From DASRSS01 sp035765515 (GTDB lineage: Bacteria; Actinomycetota; Actinomycetes; Mycobacteriales; Jatrophihabitantaceae): a stretch of 32,266 bases of DNA. Where the stretch lies: positions 1 through 32,266 of the forward strand of contig DASTXN010000141.1 in the NCBI GenBank assembly GCA_035765515.1, in the 5' to 3' direction. Within the stretch, counting starts at the first letter, position 1. Every line of letters begins with the position of its first letter. The position numbers were made by a program, and so were the translations under genes. This document shows positions 1 to 9,020 of the stretch, piece after piece. The notes beneath the pieces are model-generated. The model was given only the letters and a program-made list of their open reading frames with translations, searched no databases and was not told the origin of the DNA.

Positions 1-270
1 AGGAAGTCGCCGAGCGCGCGACCGACGGCGAGGTCGCCGGCGGCCAGCCGCTCACGCTCGGCGCGCTTGCGGTAGTTCGCGTACTCGGCCTGCAGCCGTT
101 GCAGGTCGGCGGTCCGCTCGTCGAGCTGCGCCTGCAGCGCGGCCGCCTCGTCGGAACCCGCAGCCGGGGCTGCCGGCACCTCAGTGGTGCCGGCAGCCGC
201 CTGCTCGTCCTTCGGGCGGTCGATCTTGCGCTTGTCGCGGATGATCACCGGCTCGTCGGGACGGGGTGCC

Positions 271-278
<8 letters not shown>
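1..278 (-). CDS. grpE: GrpE, nucleotide exchange factor of DnaK (3' end cut by window edge)
   Basis: The first 92 or so residues of GrpE are visible. GrpE drives ADP release from DnaK in the cytoplasmic Hsp70 cycle. The N-terminus is a charged, Pro/Ala-rich extension, followed by the family's long helix, with the typical LQAEYANYRKRAERER segment near residues 66-81. The start is a TTG overlapping the last 8 bases of dnaK (TTG-ACT-GAG read across the dnaK GAC-TGA end), preceded by a purine-rich GGGAGCGAG. This means translation coupled to dnaK and the usual actinobacterial dnaK-grpE(-dnaJ-hspR) operon. A later GTG at about residue 10 is a possible alternative start. The identity is secure; the start is less so. 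Confidence 0.9.
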
Positions 279-2145
<1,867 letters not shown>

Positions 2146-2226
2146 GGGGGATCTCCTAATCGTTCTGCTGGTGGTGCCTGCTAGTTGCTGTTGGGTTGTC
2201 TTCGTTGCCAAGGTTGCGCACTCGCC

Positions 2227-2256
2227 ATGATGCCTGGCGGCGTGAGCTTCTGTCAA
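2227..2256 (-). promoter_or_regulatory. Candidate dnaK promoter
   Basis: On the minus strand a perfect -35 hexamer TTGACA (2256-2251) is followed after 18 bases by CATCAT (2232-2227), a fair -10 box. It is about 80 bases upstream of the dnaK ATG and immediately downstream of the HAIR inverted repeat, so a bound repressor would cover or abut the -35. No transcript data are available; the assignment rests on sequence and position. Confidence 0.55.
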
Positions 2257-2260
2257 AAGA

Positions 2261-2281
2261 ACTGAGTGGAGGTGGCTCAAC
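2261..2281. promoter_or_regulatory. HAIR-like operator (HspR-associated inverted repeat)
   Basis: On the minus strand the sequence reads GTTGAGC, seven bases, ACTCAGT. This is the 7-7-7 geometry of the HAIR consensus (CTTGAGT-N7-ACTCAAG), with both half-site cores TTGAG and CTCA kept. It sits just upstream of the -35 box of the dnaK promoter. In Streptomyces and mycobacteria HspR binds HAIR, with DnaK as co-repressor, to control the dnaK operon. HspR itself is not in the window, so regulation by HspR is inferred. Confidence 0.7.
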
Positions 2282-2324
2282 TTCCCTGCCAGACCTGAGT
2301 GTAACCCACCCCACAGCCTGCCTG

Positions 2325-2365
2325 AATACCCCGTAGCCACATCCCGCTGTGGCTCAGGGGGTATT
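2325..2365 (-). terminator. Hairpin downstream of the broken endonuclease gene
   Basis: AATACCCC (2325-2332) pairs with GGGGTATT (2358-2365), and GCCAC (2336-2340) pairs with GTGGC (2349-2353). The result is a 13-bp interrupted stem with an 8-base loop. It begins just past the TGA of the gene ending at 2368 and lies upstream of the dnaK promoter, a sensible place for an intrinsic terminator insulating dnaK. There is no long U tract, which is common in actinobacteria. Confidence 0.5.
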
Positions 2366-2367
2366 GA

Positions 2368-3071
2368 TCAAGCAGCTAGTTCCCGTGCGCGGGCGGCAAG
2401 CCAGTCTTCGACGTCGGTACGGAACTGACGGGGCTGCCGCCCGATCACCGCCGGCCGCCGGCTCATCACGGTGAACCCACCGGTCGCGAGCTTCGACTGA
2501 CGTCGACTCGTCGAGTCACGGTCGGCCGGATCGAACCAGTGGTGCTCGTCGCTGTCGATTTCCAGGACGGCACGCAGCGGTCGCCACAGGAAGTCGACCA
2601 CCACAGACGTCCCATCGGGCAGATCTATGCGGGCGTTCTGCTCGAACGGCGGCACACTCGAGCGACGGAGAATTGCGGCGGCTCGCGCCTCGGGCGCCGA
2701 CCACGCCCCCGCAGCCAGGTCGGCGATCGCGATGCGGAGGTTCCTGCTGTGTTGCCTCGGCCCCGTGTGCAGCTCCGCAGCCAATTCGTCGAGGGTGCAC
2801 AGTCCGGCACGAATCGCCTGGCTCTCCGCAACCCCTGGTCGGCCAAAGCGGCCGCACCGGTGATCAGTGCCTCGGGCCCGGCGAAGGAGAGCGCGGCGTC
2901 GAGCCGGTCAGTCCAGGTAAGGGTGTCGCCGGTTCGATAGGTATGCGGTAGAACCAGTCGCCAGCGGCCGGACGCCAACCGGTGATCGATCGCGCGACGG
3001 CTGTACCCACGTCTGAGCGCCTCCGCTCGCGTCAGGATCCGGGGGGAGCTCCCCCCAAGGGTCGTACGCAA
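2368..3071 (-). pseudogene. Broken AbiEi/DUF559-type endonuclease-like gene
   Basis: Two adjacent reading frames together resemble the roughly 300-residue actinobacterial proteins that have an N-terminal winged-helix 'type IV TA AbiEi-like' part and a C-terminal DUF559/Vsr-like nuclease part. The N-terminal half, from a TTG at 3071, carries LTRAEALRRGYSRRAIDHRL and GPEALITGAAALADQGLRRA. The C-terminal half, ending at 2368, is in another frame: GLCTLDELAAELH, then VVVDFLWRPLRAVLEIDSDE and a final RQFRTDVEDWL. The frames meet near 2810-2835, where about 60-80 residues expected between the halves are missing, so an internal deletion also shifted the frame. I infer a pseudogene; a sequencing error alone would not explain the missing middle. 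The family names come from recognition of sequence style, not a search. Confidence 0.65.
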
Positions 3072-3163
3072 TTAGGGCGTCCGGAATTTCGGGGCACATG
3101 CGGACGATCCTCGACCCGAATCGGACCTAGCGGTCGAACCGCGTTTCGCCTGTGGACAACTTC

Positions 3164-3216
3164 TTGATCAATCCCCCTCCAGCCCCAGCAGGGTGTGACT
3201 GCGGGGGTATTGATCA
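3164..3216 (-). terminator. Hairpin at the 3' end of the membrane protein gene
   Basis: TGATCAAT plus CCCCC (3165-3177) pairs with GGGGG (3203-3207) and ATTGATCA (3209-3216), a 13-bp stem with one bulged T at 3208 and a 25-base loop. On the transcribed minus strand the upstream arm starts exactly at the TGA stop codon of the membrane protein gene. It is a likely terminator or 3' stabiliser, and shares its stop-proximal arm with the site at 2357-2370. Confidence 0.5.
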
Positions 3217-4848
3217 GCGGAGGAGGCCGCCGCTGAGGCTGCCGCGCAACGTGTACCGGCCGGGATGCGGCACGGTCAGCTCGGTCCAGCCGGAGCCGTC
3301 GTCGCTCACCCGCGCGGACTCGCCGGGCAAGGACGGTGGGGCCGAACCGGGCGGCAGGTCCTCGCCGACGTGCAGGAACTTGGAGAACCGGATGCGCAGG
3401 TGCACGTCGCACGCGCACGGCACGTCCACGGTCAACTGCGACTGGGTGACCGTCACCGGCGTCGCGGGCGCGGCGACGATCTGACTCGCGTGCTGCACCT
3501 GGTACAGCTTCCAGTCCTGCGTCTGCCAGATCAGCTTCAGGTACGGCAGCCGACCGCTGTCCACGAGCGCGTACTCCGGGTACCGCGTCGTGTTCGGGAT
3601 CATCGGCAGCGCGACATAACCGACCGCGTTGTCGTTCAGCCACACCTTGTAGGTGACGGCGTCGAGATTCTGGTCGTTCAGCGCCTGATTGAGCGCGTTG
3701 TCCTCCTGGGTCTCCCAGCCGCGGGCCAGCGTGGCGTGGTTCAGCAGTGCGTCGTACGCGGCGTGCGCGCCGTGGTTGACCACCTCGACGCGGTAGTTCT
3801 GCAGGTCGGTGATCGTGTCCAGCTGCGCCGCGAGCGGCTGGTAGTACGCGACGGTTGACACCGGCTCGCGGGCGTTGCGCAGGTCCTGGTACGTGGCGCT
3901 GACACCGGTCACCAGCAGCGGCGCGATGATCAACGTCAGGATCCAGACGCGGAACCGGCTCAGCGCCACGACCGCGACCGGCAGGCAGAACCAGGCGAAC
4001 CGCGCGAAGTTGGCGCCCATTCCGTTCGGCCACCAGGCCAGGACGAAGGCCGCGATCACCGACAACCACAACGTGGTGCGCAGCCAGATGACCGGGCGTG
4101 CGCACAGCAGCAGCAACAGCCCGCAGACGACCTCGACCTTCAGCTTCTCCGAGAACGGTTCCGGACCCGGAGTGCCGAAAGCGAGCGCGTCCACGCCCAT
4201 CCCGGCGAGGATCGCGACGATCGTGATCAGGCTGATCCGCCGGTAGCCACGGTGCGACAGGAACAGGCCGGCCAGCCCCACCGCCACAAACGCGCCCGTC
4301 ACCGGTGAGGCGGCGATGCTCACCAGGCTGAACCCGACGGCGCCGGCCGTCTGCTTGCGACGTACGAAGATCAGCGCGGCGACGGCGAACACGCCACCGA
4401 ACAGGAACGGCACCCGCCCGCTCCACAGGTTCACGCCCGCGGTGAACGCCGCGACCGCGGTCGCCATCAGCGGATGTTCCGTGCCTCGTGTCAGCAGGAT
4501 GCACAGCAGCGGTATGGCGACCGCCGAGACAGCGCCGAGCACCTCGGCCGTCGTGTACGCCGAGATGTACGGCGTGAGCACCGAGTAGTTGCCGGGCGTG
4601 GAGCCACCGAACCACGAGAACCAGTAGCTGAGCCCGACCCCGTTGCGGACGGCCGAAGCGCGCGCCCGGGCCGCCCACAGGTCGTTGACGTCCGGACGGA
4701 TCAGCAGGAACAGCACCGCGTTGAGCACCGCGACGGCGCTGGACGCGAACGGGACGAGCAGGCGCGCCGGGCGGCTACGCATCAGCGACGGCGGCCACCG
4801 CACGAGGCGCTGGTCGGCGACGGCAGTCACCGATTCATCGTCCCACAA
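3214..4848 (-). CDS. Multi-pass membrane protein of unknown function with large C-terminal extracytoplasmic domain
   Basis: About 544 residues. A cytoplasmic N-terminus is followed by roughly ten hydrophobic segments between residues 28 and 325 (for example LLVPFASSAVAVLNAVLFLL, VWILTLIIAPLLVTGVSA). A soluble region of about 215 residues follows, rich in Tyr/Trp/Asn, ending in a beta-like stretch with CACDVHLRIRF and HPGRYTLRGSL. The architecture (many helices, then a periplasmic domain with a Trp/Tyr-rich segment) resembles actinobacterial GT-C-like or 6-pyruvoyl-tetrahydropterin-synthase-related membrane proteins of polysaccharide export, but no catalytic motif is recognised, so no function is assigned. 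The start is uncertain: TTG at 4848 gives the longest frame; GTG at 4830, with GGGACGA upstream, is an equally good choice. A tandem repeat array occupies its upstream region. Confidence 0.75.
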   Translation of the reverse strand: MWDDESVTAVADQRLVRWPPSLMRSRPARLLVPFASSAVAVLNAVLFLLIRPDVNDLWAARARASAVRNGVGLSYWFSWFGGSTPGNYSVLTPYISAYTTAEVLGAVSAVAIPLLCILLTRGTEHPLMATAVAAFTAGVNLWSGRVPFLFGGVFAVAALIFVRRKQTAGAVGFSLVSIAASPVTGAFVAVGLAGLFLSHRGYRRISLITIVAILAGMGVDALAFGTPGPEPFSEKLKVEVVCGLLLLLCARPVIWLRTTLWLSVIAAFVLAWWPNGMGANFARFAWFCLPVAVVALSRFRVWILTLIIAPLLVTGVSATYQDLRNAREPVSTVAYYQPLAAQLDTITDLQNYRVEVVNHGAHAAYDALLNHATLARGWETQEDNALNQALNDQNLDAVTYKVWLNDNAVGYVALPMIPNTTRYPEYALVDSGRLPYLKLIWQTQDWKLYQVQHASQIVAAPATPVTVTQSQLTVDVPCACDVHLRIRFSKFLHVGEDLPPGSAPPSLPGESARVSDDGSGWTELTVPHPGRYTLRGSLSGGLLR

Positions 4849-5111
4849 TGCCTATTGCTCGGCTCCTTCGTCGCCTGCGCGGGCACCTGGACCGACGGTC
4901 GGTGCCATGCTTATCGCTCGGCTCCTTCGTCGCCTGCTCTGCCTATCGCTCGGCTCCTTCGTCGCCTGCGCACACGCCTGGACTTAGAGTCGGCGTGATG
5001 CCTGGACCGACGGTCGGTGTCGTGCCTGTTGCTCGGCTCCTTCGTCGCCTGCGCACACGCCTGGACCGACGGTCGGCACTGTGCCTTTCGATCGGCTCCC
5101 GCGTCGCCGCC
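4849..5111. repeat. Imperfect tandem repeat array, period about 59 bp
   Basis: On the plus strand the core GCTCGGCTCCTTCGTCGCC plus TGC occurs perfectly at 4857-4878, 4916-4937, 4948-4969 and 5031-5052, with a decayed fifth copy at 5090-5111. Start-to-start distances are 59, 32, 83 and 59, so the basic unit is about 59 bp with one internal deletion/duplication. Full units also contain CTGGACCGACGGTCGG, whose ACCGAC-G-GTCGGT is a 13-base palindrome (4891-4903, 5006-5018, partial at 5065-5077). The array fills the gap between the membrane protein start and the coiled-coil gene end. It may be a VNTR-type locus or an operator array for the membrane protein gene. Confidence 0.8.
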
Positions 5112-5119
5112 CGGACGGG

Positions 5120-6544
5120 TTACTCCTGGACGCCGGCGTCCTCGACGGCGGCACCCCGGCCACGGTTGCGCAGCTGGAACGTGGCCAGCGCCTGCGCGGC
5201 GTCGGCCAGCTGGCTGTCGGCGTCGGCCAGATCCTGCTCGGCCTGCGCGCGTGCCTTCAGCGCCTCGTCCCGCTCGGCCTCGGCCTCGGCCCGGCGACGC
5301 TCCGCCTCGGCGCGACGCTCCTCGGCCTCGGCGCGGGCCTGCTCGGCCTCGGCGCGGGCCTGCTCGGCCAGCTCCCGGCGGCGCACCTCGTTGGTGTGCG
5401 TCTGCTGGTTGCGGTACTGCAGCTCGCGCATGGCGCTGCGCTGCATCTCCAGCTCCTCGGTCAGCTCGGCGGTGACGGCGGCCAGCTTGCGCTCGGCGGC
5501 CTCGCGCTGGTCGATCTCGGCCTGGTTCGCAGCCTGGGCCGCCTCCAGCGCCTGCTCGGTCTCGGCCAGCCGCTGCTCGGCAGCAGCGCGCGCGGTGGCG
5601 TGCGTGTCGTGCGCGCTCTGCAGCGCGGCGAAGCGGGCCTGCTGCTGCGAGAGCGCAGCGGACAGCTCGTTGGCCTGGGCCTGAGCCTGGCGGCGCTTCT
5701 CCGACTCGGCGCGGTGCGCCTCCTGCACCGTCTCCAGCGCGCGCTCGGCCTCGTCCCGGCGCTGCTCGGCGGCTTCGCGGGCGGCGGCGTGCTCGTCACG
5801 GACGATGCGCAGCGACTGCCGGGCCGAGCGCTGCATCTCCAGCTCCTCGGCGACCTCCGCGGTGATCGCGGCGAGCTGACGCTCGGCGGCCTCGGCGCGG
5901 TCGAGCGCGGGCTGACGGTCGGCGATCGCCTCGACACGCTCCTTCTCGGCGGCCTCGCGCTGCCGCTCGGCCTCCTCGCGCGCCGCGACGAGCTGGGTGC
6001 GCTCGGACTCCAGCGCCTGCACCCGGGCCTGCACCTCGTGCAGCGCCTTCTCCGCTTCGGCCAGCCGCTTCTCGGCCGTCTGCCGGGCGGCCGCGTTCTC
6101 GCCCTCGGTCGCCTGGGCGCTGCTGCGCTGGCGGTTCAGCTCGGCGTCGACGTCGGCCAGCTTCGCCTCGGCGGCGGCTCGGGCCTTCTTCTCCTCGGCC
6201 AGCGACGCCTCGACCTCGGTCACCCGCTTCGCGGCCTTCTCCTGGGCGGCCTTTGCGTCGGCAGCGGCCTTGTCCGCCGACTTGTCGCCCGCCTTGCTGC
6301 CCAGCTCCTTGACCTTGTTGCTCAGCTCGGCGGCCTGCGCCTCGGCGGCCTTGCGCTTGTCGGCCTCGGCGGCGAGTTCGGCCTGCACCTGCTCGATGCG
6401 TTTCTGGACGCTCTCCCGCTCGGCCGCGAGCTCCTCGGCGAACTCCTGCCGCATCGCGGCGATGCGCTTCTCGGCATCGCTGGCACGCTTGCCTGCCTCG
6501 TCCTGTGCCGGCGCGTCGACGTTCTCGGTGTTCGTGTCGCTCAC
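5120..6544 (-). CDS. Ala/Glu-rich coiled-coil protein (paralogue of the gene at 6707-8938)
   Basis: 474 residues, no signal peptide or membrane segment; essentially one long predicted coiled coil from about residue 22 to 455, of Ala, Glu, Arg, Gln and Lys with heptad-like spacing. A module beginning EAAERQLAAITAEVAEELEM (about 218-237) recurs as EAAERKLAAVTAELTEELEM (about 348-367), 130 residues later, so part of the rod is an internal duplication. The C-terminus ends the rod with QLADAAQALATFQLRNRGR and a short tail. The start is GTG at 6544 with GAAGAGGCGAG upstream. A structural or scaffolding role, like Streptomyces Scy/FilP or DivIVA-type proteins, is possible from shape only; there is no diagnostic motif. 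Read as coding it keeps strong third-position G+C. Confidence 0.85.
   Translation of the reverse strand: MSDTNTENVDAPAQDEAGKRASDAEKRIAAMRQEFAEELAAERESVQKRIEQVQAELAAEADKRKAAEAQAAELSNKVKELGSKAGDKSADKAAADAKAAQEKAAKRVTEVEASLAEEKKARAAAEAKLADVDAELNRQRSSAQATEGENAAARQTAEKRLAEAEKALHEVQARVQALESERTQLVAAREEAERQREAAEKERVEAIADRQPALDRAEAAERQLAAITAEVAEELEMQRSARQSLRIVRDEHAAAREAAEQRRDEAERALETVQEAHRAESEKRRQAQAQANELSAALSQQQARFAALQSAHDTHATARAAAEQRLAETEQALEAAQAANQAEIDQREAAERKLAAVTAELTEELEMQRSAMRELQYRNQQTHTNEVRRRELAEQARAEAEQARAEAEERRAEAERRRAEAEAERDEALKARAQAEQDLADADSQLADAAQALATFQLRNRGRGAAVEDAGVQE
5321..5362. repeat. Two perfect 21-bp tandem repeats inside the coiled-coil gene
   Basis: The 21-bp unit at 5321-5341 is repeated exactly at 5342-5362 and encodes one heptad of the ARAEAEQ type twice over (residues about 397-410). 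The unit length equals seven codons, consistent with rod growth or shrinkage by slippage in whole heptads. Confidence 0.85.
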
Positions 6545-6706
6545 TGTGCGCTCGCCTCTTCCGCGGCTGGGGATATCACGTCTGTTAGTGCGCCCGAAAC
6601 CCCGAAGCCGACGCGACGATCACCGGCAGGACCTCAGACGACACCACACACCGTAACGACTGGCGTCCGGAGTTTGTAGAGCGGGTGCGAGAGCGTTCGC
6701 GTGTCG

Positions 6707-8938
6707 TCACCCGCCGGGCATGGGCCGGGTACGCACCCGCAGCTGCAGCCGAGTGAGGGTCTCGGCCGCCTCGGCGAGTTGCGCCTCGGCGTCGGCCGAC
6801 TCCCGCTCGGCCGCTTCGCGGCGCCGCTCAGCTTCCAGCTGGGCGGTTTCGGCGTCCTGCCGGGCCAGCTCGGCCTGCTCCGCACGGCGCTGCAGCTCGA
6901 CCAGCTCCTGCTGCACCAGGCTGAGCCGGTTGGTCAGCTCGGATACCTGCAGGTGCGCCTCGTTGCGAGCCGCCTCGGCCTCCGCGACGCGATCCTCCAA
7001 CTGCCTGACCTGGTTGCGCAGCGCCTCGCGCCGGGCCTCCTCGGTCTGCAGGTCCTGCAGGTGCTCCAGGTGCTGGGCCCGGGTCGCCGCACGCTCGGCG
7101 GCGAGTTCCTCGGCCACCTCGCTGTGGATGGCGGCCAGCTTCGCCTCGGACGCCTCGGCGCGCGCGGTCTGCTCGCGCTGCAGCTCGAGCGCCTCCTCCC
7201 GCGCCCGCTCGGCCACGTTCCGCGCGGCGATAGCCGCGGCCGCGTCCTCCTGCGCACGGCGATGCGCGGTCTCCACCGCACGCAGCGCGCGCTCGAGTTC
7301 GGCGATGCGCTCGTCCGCCGCCTGCCGCGCGGACTCGGTTTCGATCAACTGCTCCCGCGCGTTCGCGTGCGCCGCGGTGCGGGCGGCCAGCTCGGTCTCC
7401 GCCGTCGCACGCGCCTGCGTGGCCGCGGCGAGCTGGCGTTGCAGTTCGGCCAGCCGCGTCCCGCGGTCGTCGCGTTCGGCCTCCGCTGCGCGGCGGGTGC
7501 GCTCGGCCGCCTCCAGCTGGTCCTGCACGGCAGCGCGGGCAGCCGCGTTGGTGTCGCGTTCGCCCTGGGCCGCGGCGCGCGCCTGCTCGGACGCGGCGAG
7601 TTGCTGCTCCAGCTCGGCGACCCGCTCAGCGCCCGCGGCCAGCTGCTGCTCCAGTTCCTCAACGCGGCCGCGCAGTTCGACCAGCTGGCGGGTGAGAGTT
7701 GCCGCGCTCGCCTCGGCGGCCGAGCGCCGTTGCGACTGGGCGTCGCGGTCAGCGCGCATCCGCTCGATCTCGCCCTGCGCGTCCGCCTGCGTGCTCGCCA
7801 GCAGTTCACCGGTCTCGGTGTGCGCGGTCCGGACGCGATCGAGTTCGGCCTCGATCTGGACGAGCCGGTGCTCGGCGTCGTCGGCCCGGCGGGCGTGCTC
7901 GACGTGCGCGCTGCGGGCGCTCTCGAGCTCTGCGTTGAGGCGTTCCAGCTGCGTCTGCAGTGCCGTGATCTCGCCGGCGTGTTCGGCGCGGTCCCGGACG
8001 GCGGCCTGCTCCAGTTCGGCGATGCGTCGCTCGGCCGCTTCGCTGCGTTCCAGCTCGGCGGTGTAGCGATCCCGCATCCGTCCGAGCGCCTCGGCGCCAC
8101 CGGCCCGCGCCGCTTCGATCGCCTGATCGGCCTCGGCCAGCCGCGCCTCGGCGTCGGCACGGCGCAGCGTCTCCTCAGCCCGCTGGTCGCGGACCACGTT
8201 CAGCGCTTGGACGGCCTCGGCGAGCTCGCGCCGCAGCCGCTCCAGCTCGGCCGGCTCCGCTACCGCGCCGCCGTCGGCCACCGGACGGTCGGGATGCTGC
8301 GGCGGCACGGCCTCGGCGCGGGCGAGCGCCGCATCGCGCTCGGCCCGCAGCGCCTGCTCGGCCGCGTCGGCCGCGGCCAACTGCTGCAGCGCGTCGGCCA
8401 GTCGCTGCTGCACGGCCGACAGCTGCTCTTCGGCCTCCTCGCGCCGAGCGACCTCCACCAATCGCTCGGCCTCGGCCTGCCGTTCGAGGTCGTGGAAGCG
8501 GTCCAGCATCGCGTTGAGCCGCTGCTCCATGCCGAGCGCCCAGGCCCCGTCGGGCGTCGCGGTCGCGGACGGCCCCGGTTCGTCCCGGGCGGGCGTCCCC
8601 TCGGCCGCAGCCGGCTGCCATGGCACCTGCTCCTGTGCTCGCTCCCTCGGCTGCGGCGGACGCGGCCGGGCGGCGTGCTGGCCCTGGGGGCGGGCGCCGG
8701 CGGAGGGCTCCGGCCGGTGCGCCGGCGTGTATGTGCCGTAGGTCCGGTAGTTGTCGCCGGACCCGTCATCCGGTTCCGGCACGTCGGGTATCACCCCGTA
8801 CACCGGCTCCGGAGGTGACGGCAGGGCCCCGTCGCCGTCCGCGTCGCCGCCCTCGTCCGAGCGCAGCGTGCGCCGGCGCCCCGGCAGCCGCGGCCGGAAG
8901 CGATCGAACGGACGCTCGTCATCGGGCACGAAATGCAC
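6707..8938 (-). CDS. Large coiled-coil protein with disordered Pro-rich N-terminus
   Basis: 743 residues from GTG at 8938. About the first 150 residues are Pro/Gly/Asp/Arg-rich and probably disordered. The rest is a continuous Ala/Glu/Arg/Gln coiled coil to the C-terminus, with no membrane segment or signal peptide. It is paralogous to the shorter downstream protein: the segment EAKLAAIHSEVAEELAAERA matches that protein's EAAERKLAAVTAEL-type module, and both rods end alike (AEAQLAEAAETLTRLQLR here, DSQLADAAQALATFQLR there). The 162-bp gap between the two genes shows no clear terminator, so they may be cotranscribed. Function unknown; a cytoskeletal or polar scaffold is only an analogy. Confidence 0.85.
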   Translation of the reverse strand: MHFVPDDERPFDRFRPRLPGRRRTLRSDEGGDADGDGALPSPPEPVYGVIPDVPEPDDGSGDNYRTYGTYTPAHRPEPSAGARPQGQHAARPRPPQPRERAQEQVPWQPAAAEGTPARDEPGPSATATPDGAWALGMEQRLNAMLDRFHDLERQAEAERLVEVARREEAEEQLSAVQQRLADALQQLAAADAAEQALRAERDAALARAEAVPPQHPDRPVADGGAVAEPAELERLRRELAEAVQALNVVRDQRAEETLRRADAEARLAEADQAIEAARAGGAEALGRMRDRYTAELERSEAAERRIAELEQAAVRDRAEHAGEITALQTQLERLNAELESARSAHVEHARRADDAEHRLVQIEAELDRVRTAHTETGELLASTQADAQGEIERMRADRDAQSQRRSAAEASAATLTRQLVELRGRVEELEQQLAAGAERVAELEQQLAASEQARAAAQGERDTNAAARAAVQDQLEAAERTRRAAEAERDDRGTRLAELQRQLAAATQARATAETELAARTAAHANAREQLIETESARQAADERIAELERALRAVETAHRRAQEDAAAAIAARNVAERAREEALELQREQTARAEASEAKLAAIHSEVAEELAAERAATRAQHLEHLQDLQTEEARREALRNQVRQLEDRVAEAEAARNEAHLQVSELTNRLSLVQQELVELQRRAEQAELARQDAETAQLEAERRREAAERESADAEAQLAEAAETLTRLQLRVRTRPMPGG

Positions 8939-8972
8939 GGTAGCCGTTCTGCCTGTCGAGCGCCGGATGCGA

Positions 8973-9009
8973 CGGGCCCACCGACCGAAAACTCGCGCCG
9001 GTGGGCCCG
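8973..9009 (-). terminator. Hairpin after the transporter operon
   Basis: CGGGCCCACCG (8973-8983) and CGGTGGGCCCG (8999-9009) form an 11-bp perfect stem around a 15-base loop, 12 bases past the TGA of the lipoprotein gene. It lies between that operon and the coiled-coil gene, fitting an intrinsic terminator without U tract. Confidence 0.6.
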
Positions 9010-9020
9010 CCGCAGGACCG

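Noticed and set aside
3151..3159. Perfect DnaA box (TTGTCCACA on the minus strand)
   Set aside because: It is a single site with no cluster of boxes, no AT-rich region and no dnaA/dnaN nearby, so there is no support for an origin. It could occur by chance.
4849..5111. CRISPR array
   Set aside because: Repeat units are long, imperfect and irregularly spaced (59, 32, 83, 59), the intervals are themselves repeated rather than unique spacers, and there are no cas genes.
5081..6679. Plus-strand 532-codon open frame opposite the coiled-coil gene
   Set aside because: Its Leu/Gly/Arg-rich, highly repetitive translation mirrors the Ala/Glu heptads on the minus strand; the latter has a proper start, ribosome site and coherent coiled coil.
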